Below the pieces are notes generated by a model. That model worked only from the letters and a program-made list of their open reading frames with translations, searched no databases and was not told the DNA's origin. 59,542 nt of DNA from Chlorokybus atmophyticus (lineage: Eukaryota > Streptophyta > Chlorokybophyceae > Chlorokybales > Chlorokybaceae). A program made the translations under genes and the position numbers. Positions 1-12,604 of the stretch are shown piece after piece; within the stretch, counting starts at the first letter, position 1; each line of letters starts with the position of its first letter. The stretch is taken from NCBI GenBank assembly GCA_009103225.1, contig RHPI01002090.1, forward strand, positions 1,048,945 to 1,108,486, read 5' to 3'.

Positions 1-46
1 GGAACTGGGGGGGCGGAAACAATTCACAAAGCGTGAGACGGGGACA

Positions 47-514
47 GTGCGGTTGTCAGCAGTATTAATTAACCCACGCATCAGTCACGCATTCTTGGCT
101 ACCTTTCAAGGGCGAGTAGTACCTTTATTGTGGACCTTTATAGGCACGGCACATGGTAGTACTAGCTCGTTCTTGGTTGACACCGGGGTAACGCATACCT
201 TTGTTGAAGAAAAATGGGTTATGCGCAATCATTGTGATAAGGTAGCGTGTAAACCCTCAGCCTTCTCAGCTGCTGGTGCTGGGGGTGCGTTATTAGTAAG
301 TGAAATCAAGTTGAAAGTTAAGATTGTTTATTATCAAGCTAATGTAACTTTCATCGTAGTACCCATTGACATAGCTGGTGTTGATGTGGTATTTGACAAA
401 AAATGGCAAAATCAAGTAACTATGACATTCGATACTGCTGCACGCTTGTGCACGGGTCGCATAGCTTGGAATACTAGCAAACAGATGCTGCGTTACTTAC
501 GGCGCTTCAAGTGA
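47..514 (+). pseudogene. G0 retropepsin-like aspartic protease region
   Basis: A conceptual product of about 155 residues carries the active-site signature LVDTGVTHTFVE near residue 43, matching the D-T-G core of retroviral-type aspartic proteases that cut Gag-Pol. A second conserved hydrophobic block, GVDVVFDKKW near residue 110, corresponds to the 'GVDVVLGEQW' block in G2. The canonical DTGA is DTGV here. After about position 470 the reading frame shifts: the plus-strand frame reading LQVKRALRKN matches LKRCMRKRED of G2. The ORF end is therefore not the natural end of the domain. The upstream gag is outside the window. Confidence 0.82.
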
Positions 515-571
515 AGCGTGCGTTACGTAAAAACACACCTGCTTTTCTAATGCACTTATAGTGATGATATA

Positions 572-1984
572 ATGCCTGGTAATACAGATGGTGTGGCGGA
601 CATCATTGAGAAGTTTCAGGATGTGTTCTCAAATGAGTTGCCGGGCTTGCCCCATGATCGGGGTGTCAGGCACACAATACCTTTAATTCTTGATAGTGAG
701 CCTCCATATCGGCCTATATATAGGTTGAGCCCTCGTAACAGGGGGGAAATGGAAACACAGATAAAAGAGTTATTGGAAAAGGGATTGATTGAACCAAGTT
801 CTTCGTGCTTTGGCGCACCCATCTTGTTTGTTATGAAAAAGAATGGGAAGTTGCGCATGTGTGTCGATTACCGTGCTTTAAACAAGATCATGGTAAAGAA
901 CAGATACCCGTTGCCAGGGATTGATGATGTGTTTGACAAGTTGTCAGGGAATGCGTACTTTGGTACGCTAGACTTGACAAGCGACTATTATCAAATCCGT
1001 ATTCATCCTTTGGATGGCTATAAGACAGCATTCAAGACACCTACGGGCCATTATCAATACAAAGTATTACCTTTTGAATTGACTAATGCACCCGCTGTGT
1101 TTGAGAAGGAAATGAATAAAATTTTCATGCTTGATCAACATGTCATGATATACTTGGATGACATCATTGTCTTCAGTAAAACAAAGGAAGAACATAGGCA
1201 ACACTTGGAAGCGGTGTTTGCAAGCATCGTTTGTTGGCAAATCACCATTTGTAATCTTTGTAAAACGGAGTTGCCCTTTCTTGGTCACATTGTGAGTGGT
1301 GCGGGTATCATGCCTGACCATCGCAAAGTGCAAGTTGTGAAAGAGTGGCCCCAACCTTAGAATGTCCATGAACCAAGGTCCTTTCTAGGGTTGGCAAACT
1401 ACTTTCGCAAGTTCATGATGGGGTACTTGACAGTTGTCATGCCTTTGACCAAACTGTTGCGTAAGGATGCCCCGTTCACTTGGACGACAGCACAAGAAGC
1501 TACTATGCAAAAGGTGAAGTTGGCTTTAACATCAGCGCCGGTGTTAGCACTGCCAAATTGGAACAAACACTTCACAGTGGTCAGTGACGCATCAACACTT
1601 GGATGTGGTGCGGTACTGTTGCAAGATGGCAGACCTTGTGCTTATAAGAGTATGAAGTTCATTCCTGCAAAGGTGAACTACACTACGACACAGCAAGAAC
1701 TATTGAGTATAGTTCATGCTTTTGCGACATGGAGATGTTACTTAAAGGGTGTTCAGTTCACTGTAGTAATTGATTACAACCCGTTTGTGTATTTCTCAAA
1801 ACAGCACAACTTGTCGAGATGGCAAGCGCGCTGGAATGAGTTTTTGCCCAGGTTCACCTTTGATTGGGTGTATCGGCCGGGGAGAACCAATGTGGCCGAC
1901 CCTTTGAGTCGCTGCCCATCATTACTGGCGATGATGCGCGCGCAATTACTCGCAACACGCAGCACATTGTCTCCTGATGATTAG
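572..1984 (+). pseudogene. G0 reverse transcriptase and RNase H
   Basis: One reading frame carries the RT core ([20 protein letters not shown], the LDLTSDYYQI block and the catalytic YLDD at about residue 195 in MIYLDDIIVFSK). It then carries the linker LANYFRKF and an RNase H domain (VVSDAS, TTTQQELLSIVHA). Together these copy element RNA into DNA. The frame is interrupted only by TAG at 1358-1360, between WPQP and NVHE where related copies have Gln, and by TAG at 1982-1984. No indel is needed in this span. The RT second Asp pair is intact. The protein ends in the integrase region that follows directly. Confidence 0.9.
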
Positions 1985-3218
1985 TTTGTGCAAGCTGTTG
2001 TACAGGGGTACACTTTGGACTCGTGGTTTTCTATTGCAGACAACATACAAAAATGTGACAAATGTGACAATATATATTACATGAGCAACAGATTAATGAT
2101 ACCTGACTATGCTGAACTGCGTGTAAAATGCGTAGCGGATATACACGATCCATCGTACGCTGGGCACTTTGGTAGTCGCAAGACCACTAAGGCAGCGCAA
2201 CAGTTGTATTGGTGGCCATCGTTGCCTGCTAATGTCAAGCGGTATGTGGACACATGTGACAAATGTCAACGTGACAAACCATTACGTTAAAAGCCTGCTG
2301 GGCTATTGCGGCCATTACCAGTTTCTGACGGTAAGTGGGAAAGTGTGAGTATAGACCTTATCATTGAGCTCCCTGAGACAGCGTTGGGTCATACCGCGGT
2401 TGCAGTATTTGTGGATTGTTAACAAAAATAGTTCACATTGTTCCTTGCCGTACGGAGATAGGCTCTCGTGATCTAGCGATGCTTTTTGTCGCGTTACTGT
2501 TTAAGTTGCATGGCTTGCCTCGCAACATTGTCTCTGATCGTGAGCCGAGGTTTGTGGCTCAGTTTTAAAAGTCGCTATGCAACTTCCTGCAGATACAGCA
2601 GCACATGAGTACCGCCTATCATCTAAAGGATGGTCAGATTGAGCGCGCCAATCAAGCGATTGAGGAAACTATCCGGCATTATGTGAGTCTGAATCAGTCT
2701 AATTGGATATATATCTTCCAACGGCTGAGTTCGCGATTAAAAATGCATGGCAAGAAAGTGTGCAAGAAACTTTTTTTTTCAATTTACAGAGTGCATCCAT
2801 AAAGTCTGCGAGTATTAAGTTGCCGGCCAATGACTTGACTCGCGTCCCTGCAGCGTGCGAGATGGCTGCGGCCATGCAAGACAGGTTAGCGTTGGCAAAA
2901 AGCTGTCTGCGCGCAGCGCAAGACAAACAGAAAGCCCAAGCTGATAAGCATTGTAGGCAGGCCGATTATGATGTGGGCAATTCGGTGCTTTTGAGCATAA
3001 AAAACATATCCATTAAGGGAGTGGGTACCCGAAAACTTTTCCCTCGCTGGATAGGCCCCTTCAAAGTGGTTGATCGGGTCGGCACTCACGCGTATCGTTT
3101 GAAGTTACCACAATCCATACGTATCCATAACGTGTTTTCATGTGAGTGTACTGAAAACGTACCGTTCAGACGATCGGGTTCGACCTCCTCCACCCCCTGT
3201 CGCAGTGGATGGCGATGA
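1985..3218 (+). pseudogene. G0 integrase (zinc-binding, catalytic core, C-terminal parts)
   Basis: An HHCC-type zinc domain is readable (H in IHDPSYAGHFG, then CDKCQRDKP). It is followed by core fragments with SIDLIIELP and, in shifted frames, GLPRNIVSDREPRFV and the MSTAYHLKDGQIERAN block with the catalytic Glu region. The C-terminal part ends with a GTHAYRLKLP block as in other chromoviruses. In-frame TAA codons at 2288-2290 and about 2419, and several one-base shifts near 2420, 2570 and 2760, break it. It inserts element cDNA into the genome in intact relatives. This copy cannot encode a full protein as written. Confidence 0.88.
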
Positions 3219-3495
3219 TACTTTCGAGTACAAGGTGGAAGCAATCCTAAGTCACCGTAAGGCCCGACGCGGGCGCGCGCCAACTTACTTGGTGAAATGG
3301 AAAGGGTATGGTGTTGAACACAACGCGTGGGAACCCGAAAGGAATCTTATCAACTGCCAAGAGATTCTTCGGGCGGTTGGAGTGATGTGTTCGCACGCGG
3401 ACGGTCAAAGGGTGCTGGCAGACCGCTTCGGCCCTGGTTCTTTTCTCACTCAGGTTGTCAGTGCTCATGGTGGGGCCTTGCTAACCCTTCAATGA
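3142..3495 (+). pseudogene. G0 chromodomain, pol C-terminus
   Basis: The 117-residue frame carries a chromodomain near residues 27-70: YKVEAILSHR, then YLVKWKGYG, then HNAWEPERNL. These hold the aromatic and WEP positions typical of chromodomains. The domain lies right behind the integrase and before the polypurine tract, the standard place in chromoviruses. It is inferred to bind methylated histone tails and to direct integration. It overlaps the last integrase frame because of a frameshift near 3140-3220. The stop is TGA at 3493-3495. G2 has the equivalent domain at 13850-14269 on the minus strand. Confidence 0.92.
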
Positions 3496-3522
3496 GGACA
3501 TTGACACCTAAGTGGGGGGGAA

Positions 3523-3848
3523 TTTGACGGAGTGCTACCGCTATGCGGTTCCCCGCCCTTATATAGTTAGAAATAAGGGTCCCAACGGGTAATCAGCAGC
3601 CAATTGAGCCGTATTAAGGTCTTTATGGCCTTAATGCAGTGTTGGCTTATCGCTAACACTGATAGCGATGTGAAACTCGTGTCACATCGATATCAACCGC
3701 ATGGCGGCGCTGCTAACGCAGCGACCGCCATAGCCAGGGGATCTTTCGATCCCCTGACTGCCAGCGGCGGCGGCGGCAACGTTGATGTGGTGGTGGTGTT
3801 GGGGTAGGGGATTAAAGGGGGGGGGGCGGTAGCACCCCCCTTCTTACA
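3523..3848 (+). repeat. G0 3' LTR (polypurine tract immediately 5')
   Basis: The LTR begins just after AAGTGGGGGGGAA. Its start TTTGACGG is a degraded match to the TGTAACGG start seen in G2, and it ends with CTTACA. It contains a TATATAG box near 3560 and an internal GATCTTTCGATC-type palindrome near 3740. Near-terminal inverted blocks GTGCTACCGC and GCGGTAGCAC occur at about 3532 and 3825. No second copy lies in the window, so the borders are judged from the tract and the terminal bases only. Confidence 0.6.
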
Positions 3849-4024
3849 ATGTCAGTCCAATGATGGTATCGAGGCATGGGCTGCAGGTACACTGCGCGTA
3901 GTAGCTGTCGCCGCATGTCGTGGGTGATGGTGGGGACTCGCAAGATCCCTGCCATTTAGGCATCCCACCTTCCTTGTACCACAACCAAATCGAGCACAGT
4001 TATGGTGCGTGCACGTATGGTGCG

Positions 4025-5870
<1,846 letters not shown>

Positions 5871-5986
5871 AGAGCCCAGCGGGCGAAGTAGCAGCTTGAT
5901 AATCCTGCTCCTTGTTCTCTTCCTGTCGTGCCACGCAAGCCATAAGGGATGCCACTTGGTTGACGGCTGATGGAGGAGCTGATGCT

Positions 5987-7625
5987 TTAACAGCCGCCAC
6001 TCAGCACGAGGACGTCCTCTATTGCGCTGTGGAGGGCGGTTTTTTCCTCTGTAGCCCGGCTCCTCTCTGCGGTTGCCAGTATTGGGGTGGTTGCCACCAG
6101 CGTTGTTGCCATTGTTGTGGCCGCCAGCGTTGTTGCTGTTGTTGTGGCCACCAGCATTGTTGCTGTTTTTGTAGCCGCCAGCGTTGTGGTAGCCCCCGTT
6201 ATTGTTGTTGTTGTTGCCGCGGTAGCCACCAGCGCTGCTGCTGTTGTTGTAGACAATAGAGGGCTGCAGCTCGGAAAACTTGAGCCAGCATACTGCCTCC
6301 AAGTGTCCCGTCTTGTGGCAATAGTCGCACCCAAGGTTGCCGTAATCTTCGGTGCTCTCCTTTTTATAGTGGCCATGCCGACCACACCGATGGCAGCACT
6401 AGAGCAACAAGGGCAGCATGAGCTGACCAGTTATCCTTGTTGTGGACTCCTTGAGTTCTTTGGCTGCGGTCTCGCCGAGGGGGCTCTGCACTTGTGCCTG
6501 TCATAGGCCGTGAAGCACTGCGGTTAGTGTCAAGCACTGGTTTCTCATACACCGCGCGCTTGTGGATGGCTTGTGCAGTCTCGAAAGCTTCCTTGAGGGT
6601 GTAGCCAAGGGGCTTGCTATAGTTCAGCGTGAGGCGCGTTGAGTCGCTCGAGTGGGATCTAACTCGGTCACATACACCACTGCTACCGCCTCCTCACTGA
6701 CGATCTTGTAGTCAGTGTCTTTAAGCAACCCTTCCAACCGCGAATACAACCGAAGAGGGTTCGTTGAGCTTCCATTGAAAGCGCCTCAACTCCTCCAAAG
6801 GAGAGTCCGACATGACAGTGCCCACCGTAAGCGTGGGTGCACGCTATGCCACTGATGCAAGGGTGAAGACACTGCCTCCTGCTGGAGCACGCGAGCCCAG
6901 TGTTGGTAGCAGGGGAGTAGCCATTTTCAACGCTGCAGCTTGCTGCTCCTCTTGTTGCTCCTGGATGATGGCAGCGGTGCGGTGGAGTATCTTAATCCGG
7001 CGATCAGCCTTCTTGGCCTCGATCCCTGCAGGAGTTAAAAAAGCCACTACCACCTCAACTTCTTCATTTTCTGCCTTCTCCATGCTGCGGCTAGGGTGAG
7101 ACTAGTAAATAAGGCTGGTGGGGCCGCTGCTACAGACACAGCAACTGATGGGCTATGCAGTGATGTGGAGGCTATAGTACTAGCCAGCTCGCCGTAGCCG
7201 TCAATCTTGTGCAACTCATCAACGGACTTCCACACATCATGTGCTCTGTGATCAAGGTATTGAGTGGACACATGAAACGACACCTCATCTGTCCAGTCTT
7301 TGCTCTTGAGGGCTTGCTGCCGTATTATGGAATGGAACTTGATGATGAACTCATCAAGTGAGGTGGTGCCAAGGGCGTCCGGAGAAGCGCAGGGAGTTGG
7401 TTGAGCTGAAAGGCTCCATCTCGTCGTCGTCACTGTCCGACGGAGGTGGAGATGCTCGCTGACGAGGAGTGGAGTGAACGGAGGTGAAGCCGGAGACGGT
7501 GCGTGAGCCTCTGCTGCTACGGTTACTGCTCCCTTCACTTGCGCGCTCGTAGGTAAGGTTGGAGGTTGGGCTCCTGCTGTTGAGGTTTCCTTATCTATTG
7601 GCGAGAAAGGGGTGGGCCTGCTCAT
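5987..7625 (-). pseudogene. Retrotransposon Gag-like polyprotein with CCHC zinc knuckle
   Basis: The N-terminal frame (7625 down to about 7050) begins MSRPTPFSPIDKETSTAG and has a helical Gag-like stretch with SLDEFIIKFHSIIRQQ. Further blocks in shifted frames include RLEGLLKDTDYKIVSEEAV and GYTLKEAFETAQAIHKRAVY. Near 6340-6300 a clear zinc knuckle CDYCHKTGHLEAVC (C-X2-C-X4-H-X4-C) appears, the nucleic-acid-binding element of Gag. Behind it is an Asn/Gly-rich tail made of near-repeats of NNAGGHNN. Several frameshifts break the ORF. No protease or RT follows in this orientation within the window, so the family is not assigned. Confidence 0.7.
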
Positions 7626-8447
7626 ACAGCTGATGCAATGGCGAAGGTGTATAAAGGGTAGAGTGTTTGTATTCTACAACAATATCTCTAATGCTGCTAT
7701 CACCCAACACACTAGTGCTTGTGCGCACTATGCGATGGCGGTGACAACAATGCACTGAGATGTATACAACTGCAAGCTGTACTTCTGATGTACAGAATGC
7801 AACCACACTCACTTGAGCAAAGTGGGTGATACTGTGAGTCAACAAGCCACTACTATAGGTAGTGCTGTTAACACAGTTCTTTGCATGAGTGGAAAATGTG
7901 TCAAGCTGTTAAGTGAGGTGAATGAGCAAGCAACACGTGGATGCTATGCCCTAACTGATGCCAACACGCACACCGCAACCAGGCACACCAAGCTCACAGC
8001 AATGACAAGCGCGGTGCACACGAGCATGCACAAGCTCTCACACGGTGAGGGGTTTCTTGATAATAGGGACGGCGTGTTCGTAGTTCAAGTCGCTTCACAA
8101 GCTCTTAACTTTCTCACTCACAGTGTCACCAGCTAATCCGGTAAACACCGTGACTACTTATACAAGTCAAATCATGACTGTTTAGATCATAAGCTACGGT
8201 CATATCATATCGAGGCTATTTTCACAGAAATCCCCACTTGTTATAGAACTCAACTTATAATTGAACTCACAACTGAACAGCTACCCGCGGTGCCTATGTA
8301 GGCTATGGTCATGAGCTAATCTAGAGTCATGACCTGGCTACTGTTCAGTGACACGCGCGGGTTGGTATGCCGGTAGGCCGGGCAAGGGTTTCAATGTAGG
8401 CATGCCCGATGAAGGCTTGTATGCGCGGACAATAGGCATAACACATT
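7626..8447. other. Non-coding stretch between the gag-like gene and the G1 remnant
   Basis: No gene with support was found. The first 200 bases upstream of the minus-strand gag start may hold its promoter or LTR, since a TATAAAG stretch lies near 7650. The part 8140-8447 shows no match to the G1 or G2 internal sequence. The G1 match begins abruptly near 8448, so a deletion or insertion border lies there. Confidence 0.4.
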
Positions 8448-9220
8448 GCAAGTGGCCATTCTTCGATGTGTATTAGCATAAGCTTTTAGCCTGTCCTGTG
8501 CTTATGGCAAACATAGCTTGGCTTGAGCCAAATGTTCCTGCATAGCAAAGGCAAATTTTGTTGCCGCTGTTACAGTAAGGGCACTGCAAAGTATGCGCAA
8601 TGACGCCGGTGTGTTCGGGAATCTTATAATACAAGAAGCATGGGGTTTCCTTTACACTTTCTTTCCATGCATTGTTTATGGCGAACACTGCCACTGGCAA
8701 GTACTTGTCCCAATAAAAATGATCAGGAGCCGTATAGAGGCGAAGCATTTTTTTATATTATATTCGGTTTGAATGCTCGGTTTGGCCGTCTATTTGTGGG
8801 TGAAAAGCATTCGAAATGCTTTATTTTACCCCCAACAATTGACAGACTTCTTTTTAAAATTGGAGAGATGAATTAAGAATCTTATCCCGTGATGAGTTCA
8901 CAAGGCACATCGTGAACTCTAAATCGCTGATACAAATATTTGTGCCAAGTCCCGTGCACTCACAGTTGTGCAACACGGGGTAAAATGCACCATTTTGGTC
9001 AAATGGTCGTTAAAAACCACAACAGCACTGTATTTGGCTGCAGTGTTAGTTAGGTCAACAATTAGATTCATTAAATCTGAACTGACACTATTCCAATACA
9101 ATTTTGAGATTGCCGGCATCTTAAGCAATCCAGCTTGTTTTTATCGTAATGGCTAATTATGTTGACACACATCACATGTGCGAACGTACTGATCCACATC
9201 GGTTGATATCAATGGCCACC
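8448..9220 (-). pseudogene. G1 integrase, left fragment (split by element T1)
   Basis: On the minus strand the fragment matches the G2 integrase at 28465-29215: KYSAVVVFNDHLTKMVHF, then ARDLAQIFVS, then YLPVAVFAINNAWKESVKET. Frameshifts and stops are frequent. The fragment ends exactly at the TSD CCACC (9216-9220) of T1 and resumes at 35316-35320 after it. Reading across the two flanks restores the order seen in the uninterrupted G2 copy near 29200-29225. The rest of the integrase, the chromodomain and the second LTR of G1 are missing to the left of 8448. Confidence 0.85.
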
Positions 9221-9299
9221 TGTCACAGCCCACTTGATCAGAAAAGACTTGGTGCTTTTATTATCGATTTGTGGTCTCTTAAGGTACCTTCCCGTTACA
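9221..9299 (-). repeat. T1 left LTR (79 bp)
   Basis: This is the 3' LTR in element orientation. It shares the TGTCACAGCCCA start, the ACTTGGTGCTTTTA block and the TACCTTCCCGTTACA end with the copy at 35237-35315. The flank to its left is the TSD CCACC. Confidence 0.88.
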
Positions 9300-9443
9300 T
9301 TCCTCCCCACTTAAGAACGCTGACGTCCTTGGCAGCTGCCCATGCTTGGCTGGGGAATCATCCCAGGGGTTTGTTAGGGTCGGTCACCGGCCCCACTACC
9401 AAGGACCGGCCAATATAGGCCCATACCGGTCAATGCGCGCAAA

Positions 9444-9704
9444 GCGCTGCCGGCCCCACAGGTCGCATCGCGACATGCAGGTCGCGTCCTGCCGCGCGAC
9501 TGAACGTCGGCGCGACTGCCGTTAGACAAATCGCAATCCATCGACGATGGCACTTATGAAGTGACCATTTAAGATGTTACTAAAGCGCCGCTGCCGGCCC
9601 CACAGGTCGCATCGCGACATGTATGCAGGTCGCGTCCTGTCGCGCGACTGACCGTTGGCGCGACTGCCATTAGGCAAGTCGCGACTCATCAATGATGGCA
9701 CTTA
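9444..9704. repeat. Two-copy tandem repeat inside T1
   Basis: A unit of about 115 bases occurs at 9444-9556 and again at 9588-9704. Shared blocks include GCCGGCCCCACAGGTCGCAT, GTCGCGTCCTG and GATGGCACTTA. It is GC-rich with many GTCGC/GCGAC blocks. The first copy keeps GATGGCACTTATGAAGTGACC uninterrupted, which serves as the empty-site reference for the Harbinger insertion in the second copy. Confidence 0.85.
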
Positions 9705-9765
9705 GGGTCGTTTCGCACCGGGAGTTAGCGACCGGAGTTAGTCTGAGTCGCCCAAACTCCGGAGT

Positions 9766-9823
9766 AGCTGCCCTGCTGTTGCTAAACCATCAAAGTTGAT
9801 GGTTTAGCAACAGCAGGGCAGCT
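9766..9823. repeat. Perfect 28-bp inverted repeat, 2-bp centre
   Basis: The arms 9766-9793 and 9796-9823 are perfect reverse complements (start AGCTGCCCTGCTG) around the centre AG. The repeat lies about 60 bases inside the left Harbinger TIR. It can form a long hairpin or cruciform and could be a subterminal transposase site. Its perfection contrasts with the decayed surroundings. Confidence 0.95.
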
Positions 9824-9902
9824 CGGGGTTAGCTGAGTCCCGCCAAATTCATGGCGGGAATAAGTTACATTTTCGCAAATTAACAGCCGCTTTGCAGTGC
9901 TC

Positions 9903-9933
<31 letters not shown>

Positions 9934-10279
9934 AGGAGGTGGCGGCGGCGGCGCTAGTGCTAGTCATCTCCCTCTTGCCTTGTAGTACAAATTTGCAACA
10001 TTCTCGCTTGCTGCAAGCAGGCACAACACTAGTGTGAATGATGTTTGTGAGAAGGCGCCACTCAGCGCAGGTCATTGTGTGCCATGTTGTTGACGTGGTT
10101 ATGCTGCACAGCATGGATGACTACGTGCCCTCCGACCAGGGAGGCCCTTATCCGCCCCTAAGTGAGTTCTATGCTCACGCTAATCAAGGTAACTTGTGCA
10201 TTGCCTACATGTTGATGTTGTGCAGTCCGTTGCCCTCCTTGTTGACAATGTCGCAACTGTTGCTCTAATCGGCTAGTTC

Positions 10280-10990
10280 ACTTTGCATGTGTGCAGGGCA
10301 ATATGATAGCCAGGGTAGCGGCTATCAGCAACAACAACCTCAATCACATCAGCAACAACAACCTCAACAATCATTCGACAATCAAGGTATTTGCTGCATC
10401 TATTACCGTTTGCTTTGCATGTTGACAATGTTGCTCTTGTTGACTAGATGTATGTGCATGAGCAAGGCATTATGACAGTCAGGGTGCTGACGATCAGCAA
10501 CAACCACATCAGCGGCAACAACCTCAACACGCATGGGGCAATCTAGGTGGAAGATGCAACTATTGGCGTTTGTTTTGCTTGTTGACAGTTTGCGTAAATT
10601 GCAATTGTTCTACTGGTTGACCGTGTCGCACACGTTGCATGGTTGCTGGTCGTTCACCATGTACATGCCTGCAGGGCATTATGATAGCTAGGGAAGCGGC
10701 TATCAACAACCATAACAACAGCAAACTCAACATGCATTTGTTTATCAAGGTAGATGCATCTAAGGCCTTGTGGTATGCTTGGCCATGTTGCATCTGTCGT
10801 GTCCTGCTTGTTGACCATGCATGTCTCGGCAGAACATTTTGATAGCCACGGGAGTGGCTGTCAGCACCCACCGTATCAGCAGCAACAACCACAACATAAG
10901 CAACCAGAGCTACCTGTTGACAAAGTGCCTGCACGACAACTCGCAGCATGGCTTCACAACAGCCAGCATCAGCTCAACTTCGAAGGCACC
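10280..10990 (+). repeat. Tandem array of duplicated Gln/Pro-rich exons with introns
   Basis: At least four copies of an exon encoding G(H/Q)YDSQGSGYQQ followed by QQQPQ-type runs occur near 10297, 10469, 10675 and 10835. Each is followed by a similar intron containing TTTGCTTGTTGAC-like blocks and ending in a pyrimidine-poor AG. The third copy carries TAG where the others have the Gln codon CAG, and TAA in place of a CAA. The array looks like local exon duplication inside the Harbinger partner gene. Confidence 0.8.
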
Positions 10991-11417
10991 TGCGCCCTAC
11001 TGTCACCCTTCGTTGCCCCCCCCAAAATGCTGGCAGAAAATGGTGAGTGTAGTATATGTGTTGAGTGATTGTGCCGACTGTGCCGCACTGCTGCTCATGC
11101 TTGCTGTGCTATAGTTATTAAGGAAAAAAGGCGTCAATGTGAGGCAGGCTAGAAGGCCAAGCGTGGCAAGGTTGGTGATGCTGAGCCAACGCGAGCTTGA
11201 GATCCGGAGTGGAGTGTTGAGGAGACCATGTGTCTGATTGATGCATGGAATGCCATGGATGCCAGACCTTGGAGGGAGGCATCTATTAACAAACTAAGTC
11301 GCAGCCCCAAAAGTGGACAGAGGTGTATGCCATGTGCGGTGAACAAGACATGGACTGGACGCGGACCCTACTACAATGCAAGAATAGGTGCGTGCTTGTG
11401 TGTGCATGTAACTTGGG

Positions 11418-11634
11418 CAACACGTGCACACGCACGAACACACATGCACACACACAACTTGCACATGCACACACACGCATACACACACACACACTTGCAC
11501 TTACATGCGCACACATGCACACATACACACATCTGATCAAATGCTGGTAACTCAACGCAGTTGCACACGCACGCACGCACACACACACAGTCACGCATAC
11601 ACACACATCTGATCAGATGCTGGTCACTCAACAG
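11418..11634 (+). repeat. (CA)n microsatellite in an intron of Harbinger ORF1
   Basis: CA/CACG-rich repeats fill this intron. They include two copies of a 30-base unit around ACACATCTGATCA(A/G)ATGCTGG near 11527 and 11602. The intron ends at the AG before GTGGAAGGCAGT. The open frames here are repeat artefacts. Confidence 0.9.
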
Positions 11635-12179
11635 GTGGAAGGCAGTCAAGGCTCAGTTCAAGGAGGTGAGCGACTTTATTTCCTCTAGTGGGAACAAATA
11701 TTACTTTAGGATGACAGTTGAGGTGAAGAAGCAGGCCAACATGAAACCACAATTGCTCCTCAACTCTTCAGCCTTGTATGACGCCTCGTGGAATGGGCGT
11801 AGGAACTCACACACAGGAGATCCCACGCAACATGTATGGGACTCTTCAAGCCCCGAACCAGATGCAGGTGCGCATGATGTGCGCGATAAAGTTGTGTTGC
11901 ATGAATGATGTGTGTGCAATGACTCGGACAAAATGCCAGCACCAGAGAAGTCAAGCGGACGCAGGCGTAAAGGTTTAATGGCCAGCGATGCGGTGGTGGC
12001 AGCATTCAATCAGAACACTACCATGTTGATGGACCTGGAACGCGAGCGAATGCGGGCTCAACGAACCATGTTCAAAGAGGAGATGGAGTTCACACAAGAA
12101 CTTGCAAAAGATGCTAACGCAAGCATAGAGAGGTCTATTGGAGCGCTAGCGGCAGCCATGCGCCCCCCTACTTAGGTTG

Positions 12180-12571
12180 TCAAACATCAAACAATTGAGC
12201 TAGCCTATTTCTGATGTCATGTGCATCTAGCTGATCATCTACTTTCATGTATGAGTCATCCTCCTCTTCTACAGTAACATCAACCTCAGGCATTTCTTCC
12301 TTACAATCTAGCAAAAAGTTGTGCAATACCACACACGCCACAACCATCGTGGAAACATGTTGTAAGTCATTGGTGATCTCCCTCGCAAGTGGCGTCCATT
12401 CCTTTTTAAGCACCCCGAATGCGTGCTCGACACACATACGTGCAGAGCTATGCTTGAAGTTGAATACGTGCTTGAACTCTGGCATGGCATGGTTGCCTCG
12501 CACACCGGGATATGGTGCAACAATGTGCTCGGAATTGGGATAGCCAGCATCACCTGCACGCACGCAAATGT

Positions 12572-12604
<33 letters not shown>

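Larger units (their letters stand above)
1..3848 (+). mobile_element. Ty3/gypsy chromovirus, 3' part (element G0)
   Basis: Domains follow the Ty3/gypsy order on the plus strand: aspartic protease, reverse transcriptase, RNase H, integrase and a chromodomain. A polypurine tract (AAGTGGGGGGG, about 3510-3520) and a 3' LTR follow. The 5' LTR and gag lie outside the window. The chromodomain behind the integrase marks it as a chromovirus, a group whose chromodomain is thought to guide integration to heterochromatin. Several frameshifts and in-frame stops show that this copy is dead or poorly sequenced. It lies in the opposite orientation to G1 and G2 and is clearly diverged from them. Confidence 0.93.
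10112..12175 (+). pseudogene. Harbinger ORF1-like protein with MYB/SANT-type domain
   Basis: A first exon MDDYVPSDQGG starts at 10112. A run of short Gln/Pro-rich exons follows up to about 10990. A DNA-binding segment near 11205-11395 reads WSVEETMCLIDAWNAMD and then, one base out of frame, WTEVYAMCGEQDMDWTR. The joined exon from 11634 adds WKAVKAQFKEVSDFIS. This layout (W...LIDAW...W...L..CKNRW) is that of the trihelix/SANT partner that helps Harbinger transposase enter the nucleus and bind DNA. The last exon (11933-12175) is an Arg/Glu-rich helix ending RPPT and a TAG stop. The frameshift near 11313, in an A run, and stop codons in one repeat exon suggest decay. Confidence 0.75.

Noticed and set aside
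572-2420. A changed genetic code with TAG/TAA as Gln
   Set aside because: The MBL/CNBD, coiled-coil and DCC genes use only CAG/CAA at dozens of Gln sites, and TAG/TAA serve as their stops. Stops in transposons fit decay better.
6087-6506. Plus-strand Val/Ala-rich membrane-like protein
   Set aside because: It is the antisense shadow of the Asn/Gly-rich tail of the minus-strand Gag.
11286-11649. Cys/Val- and His/Thr-rich open frames on both strands
   Set aside because: They translate a CA/TG microsatellite in an intron of the Harbinger partner gene.
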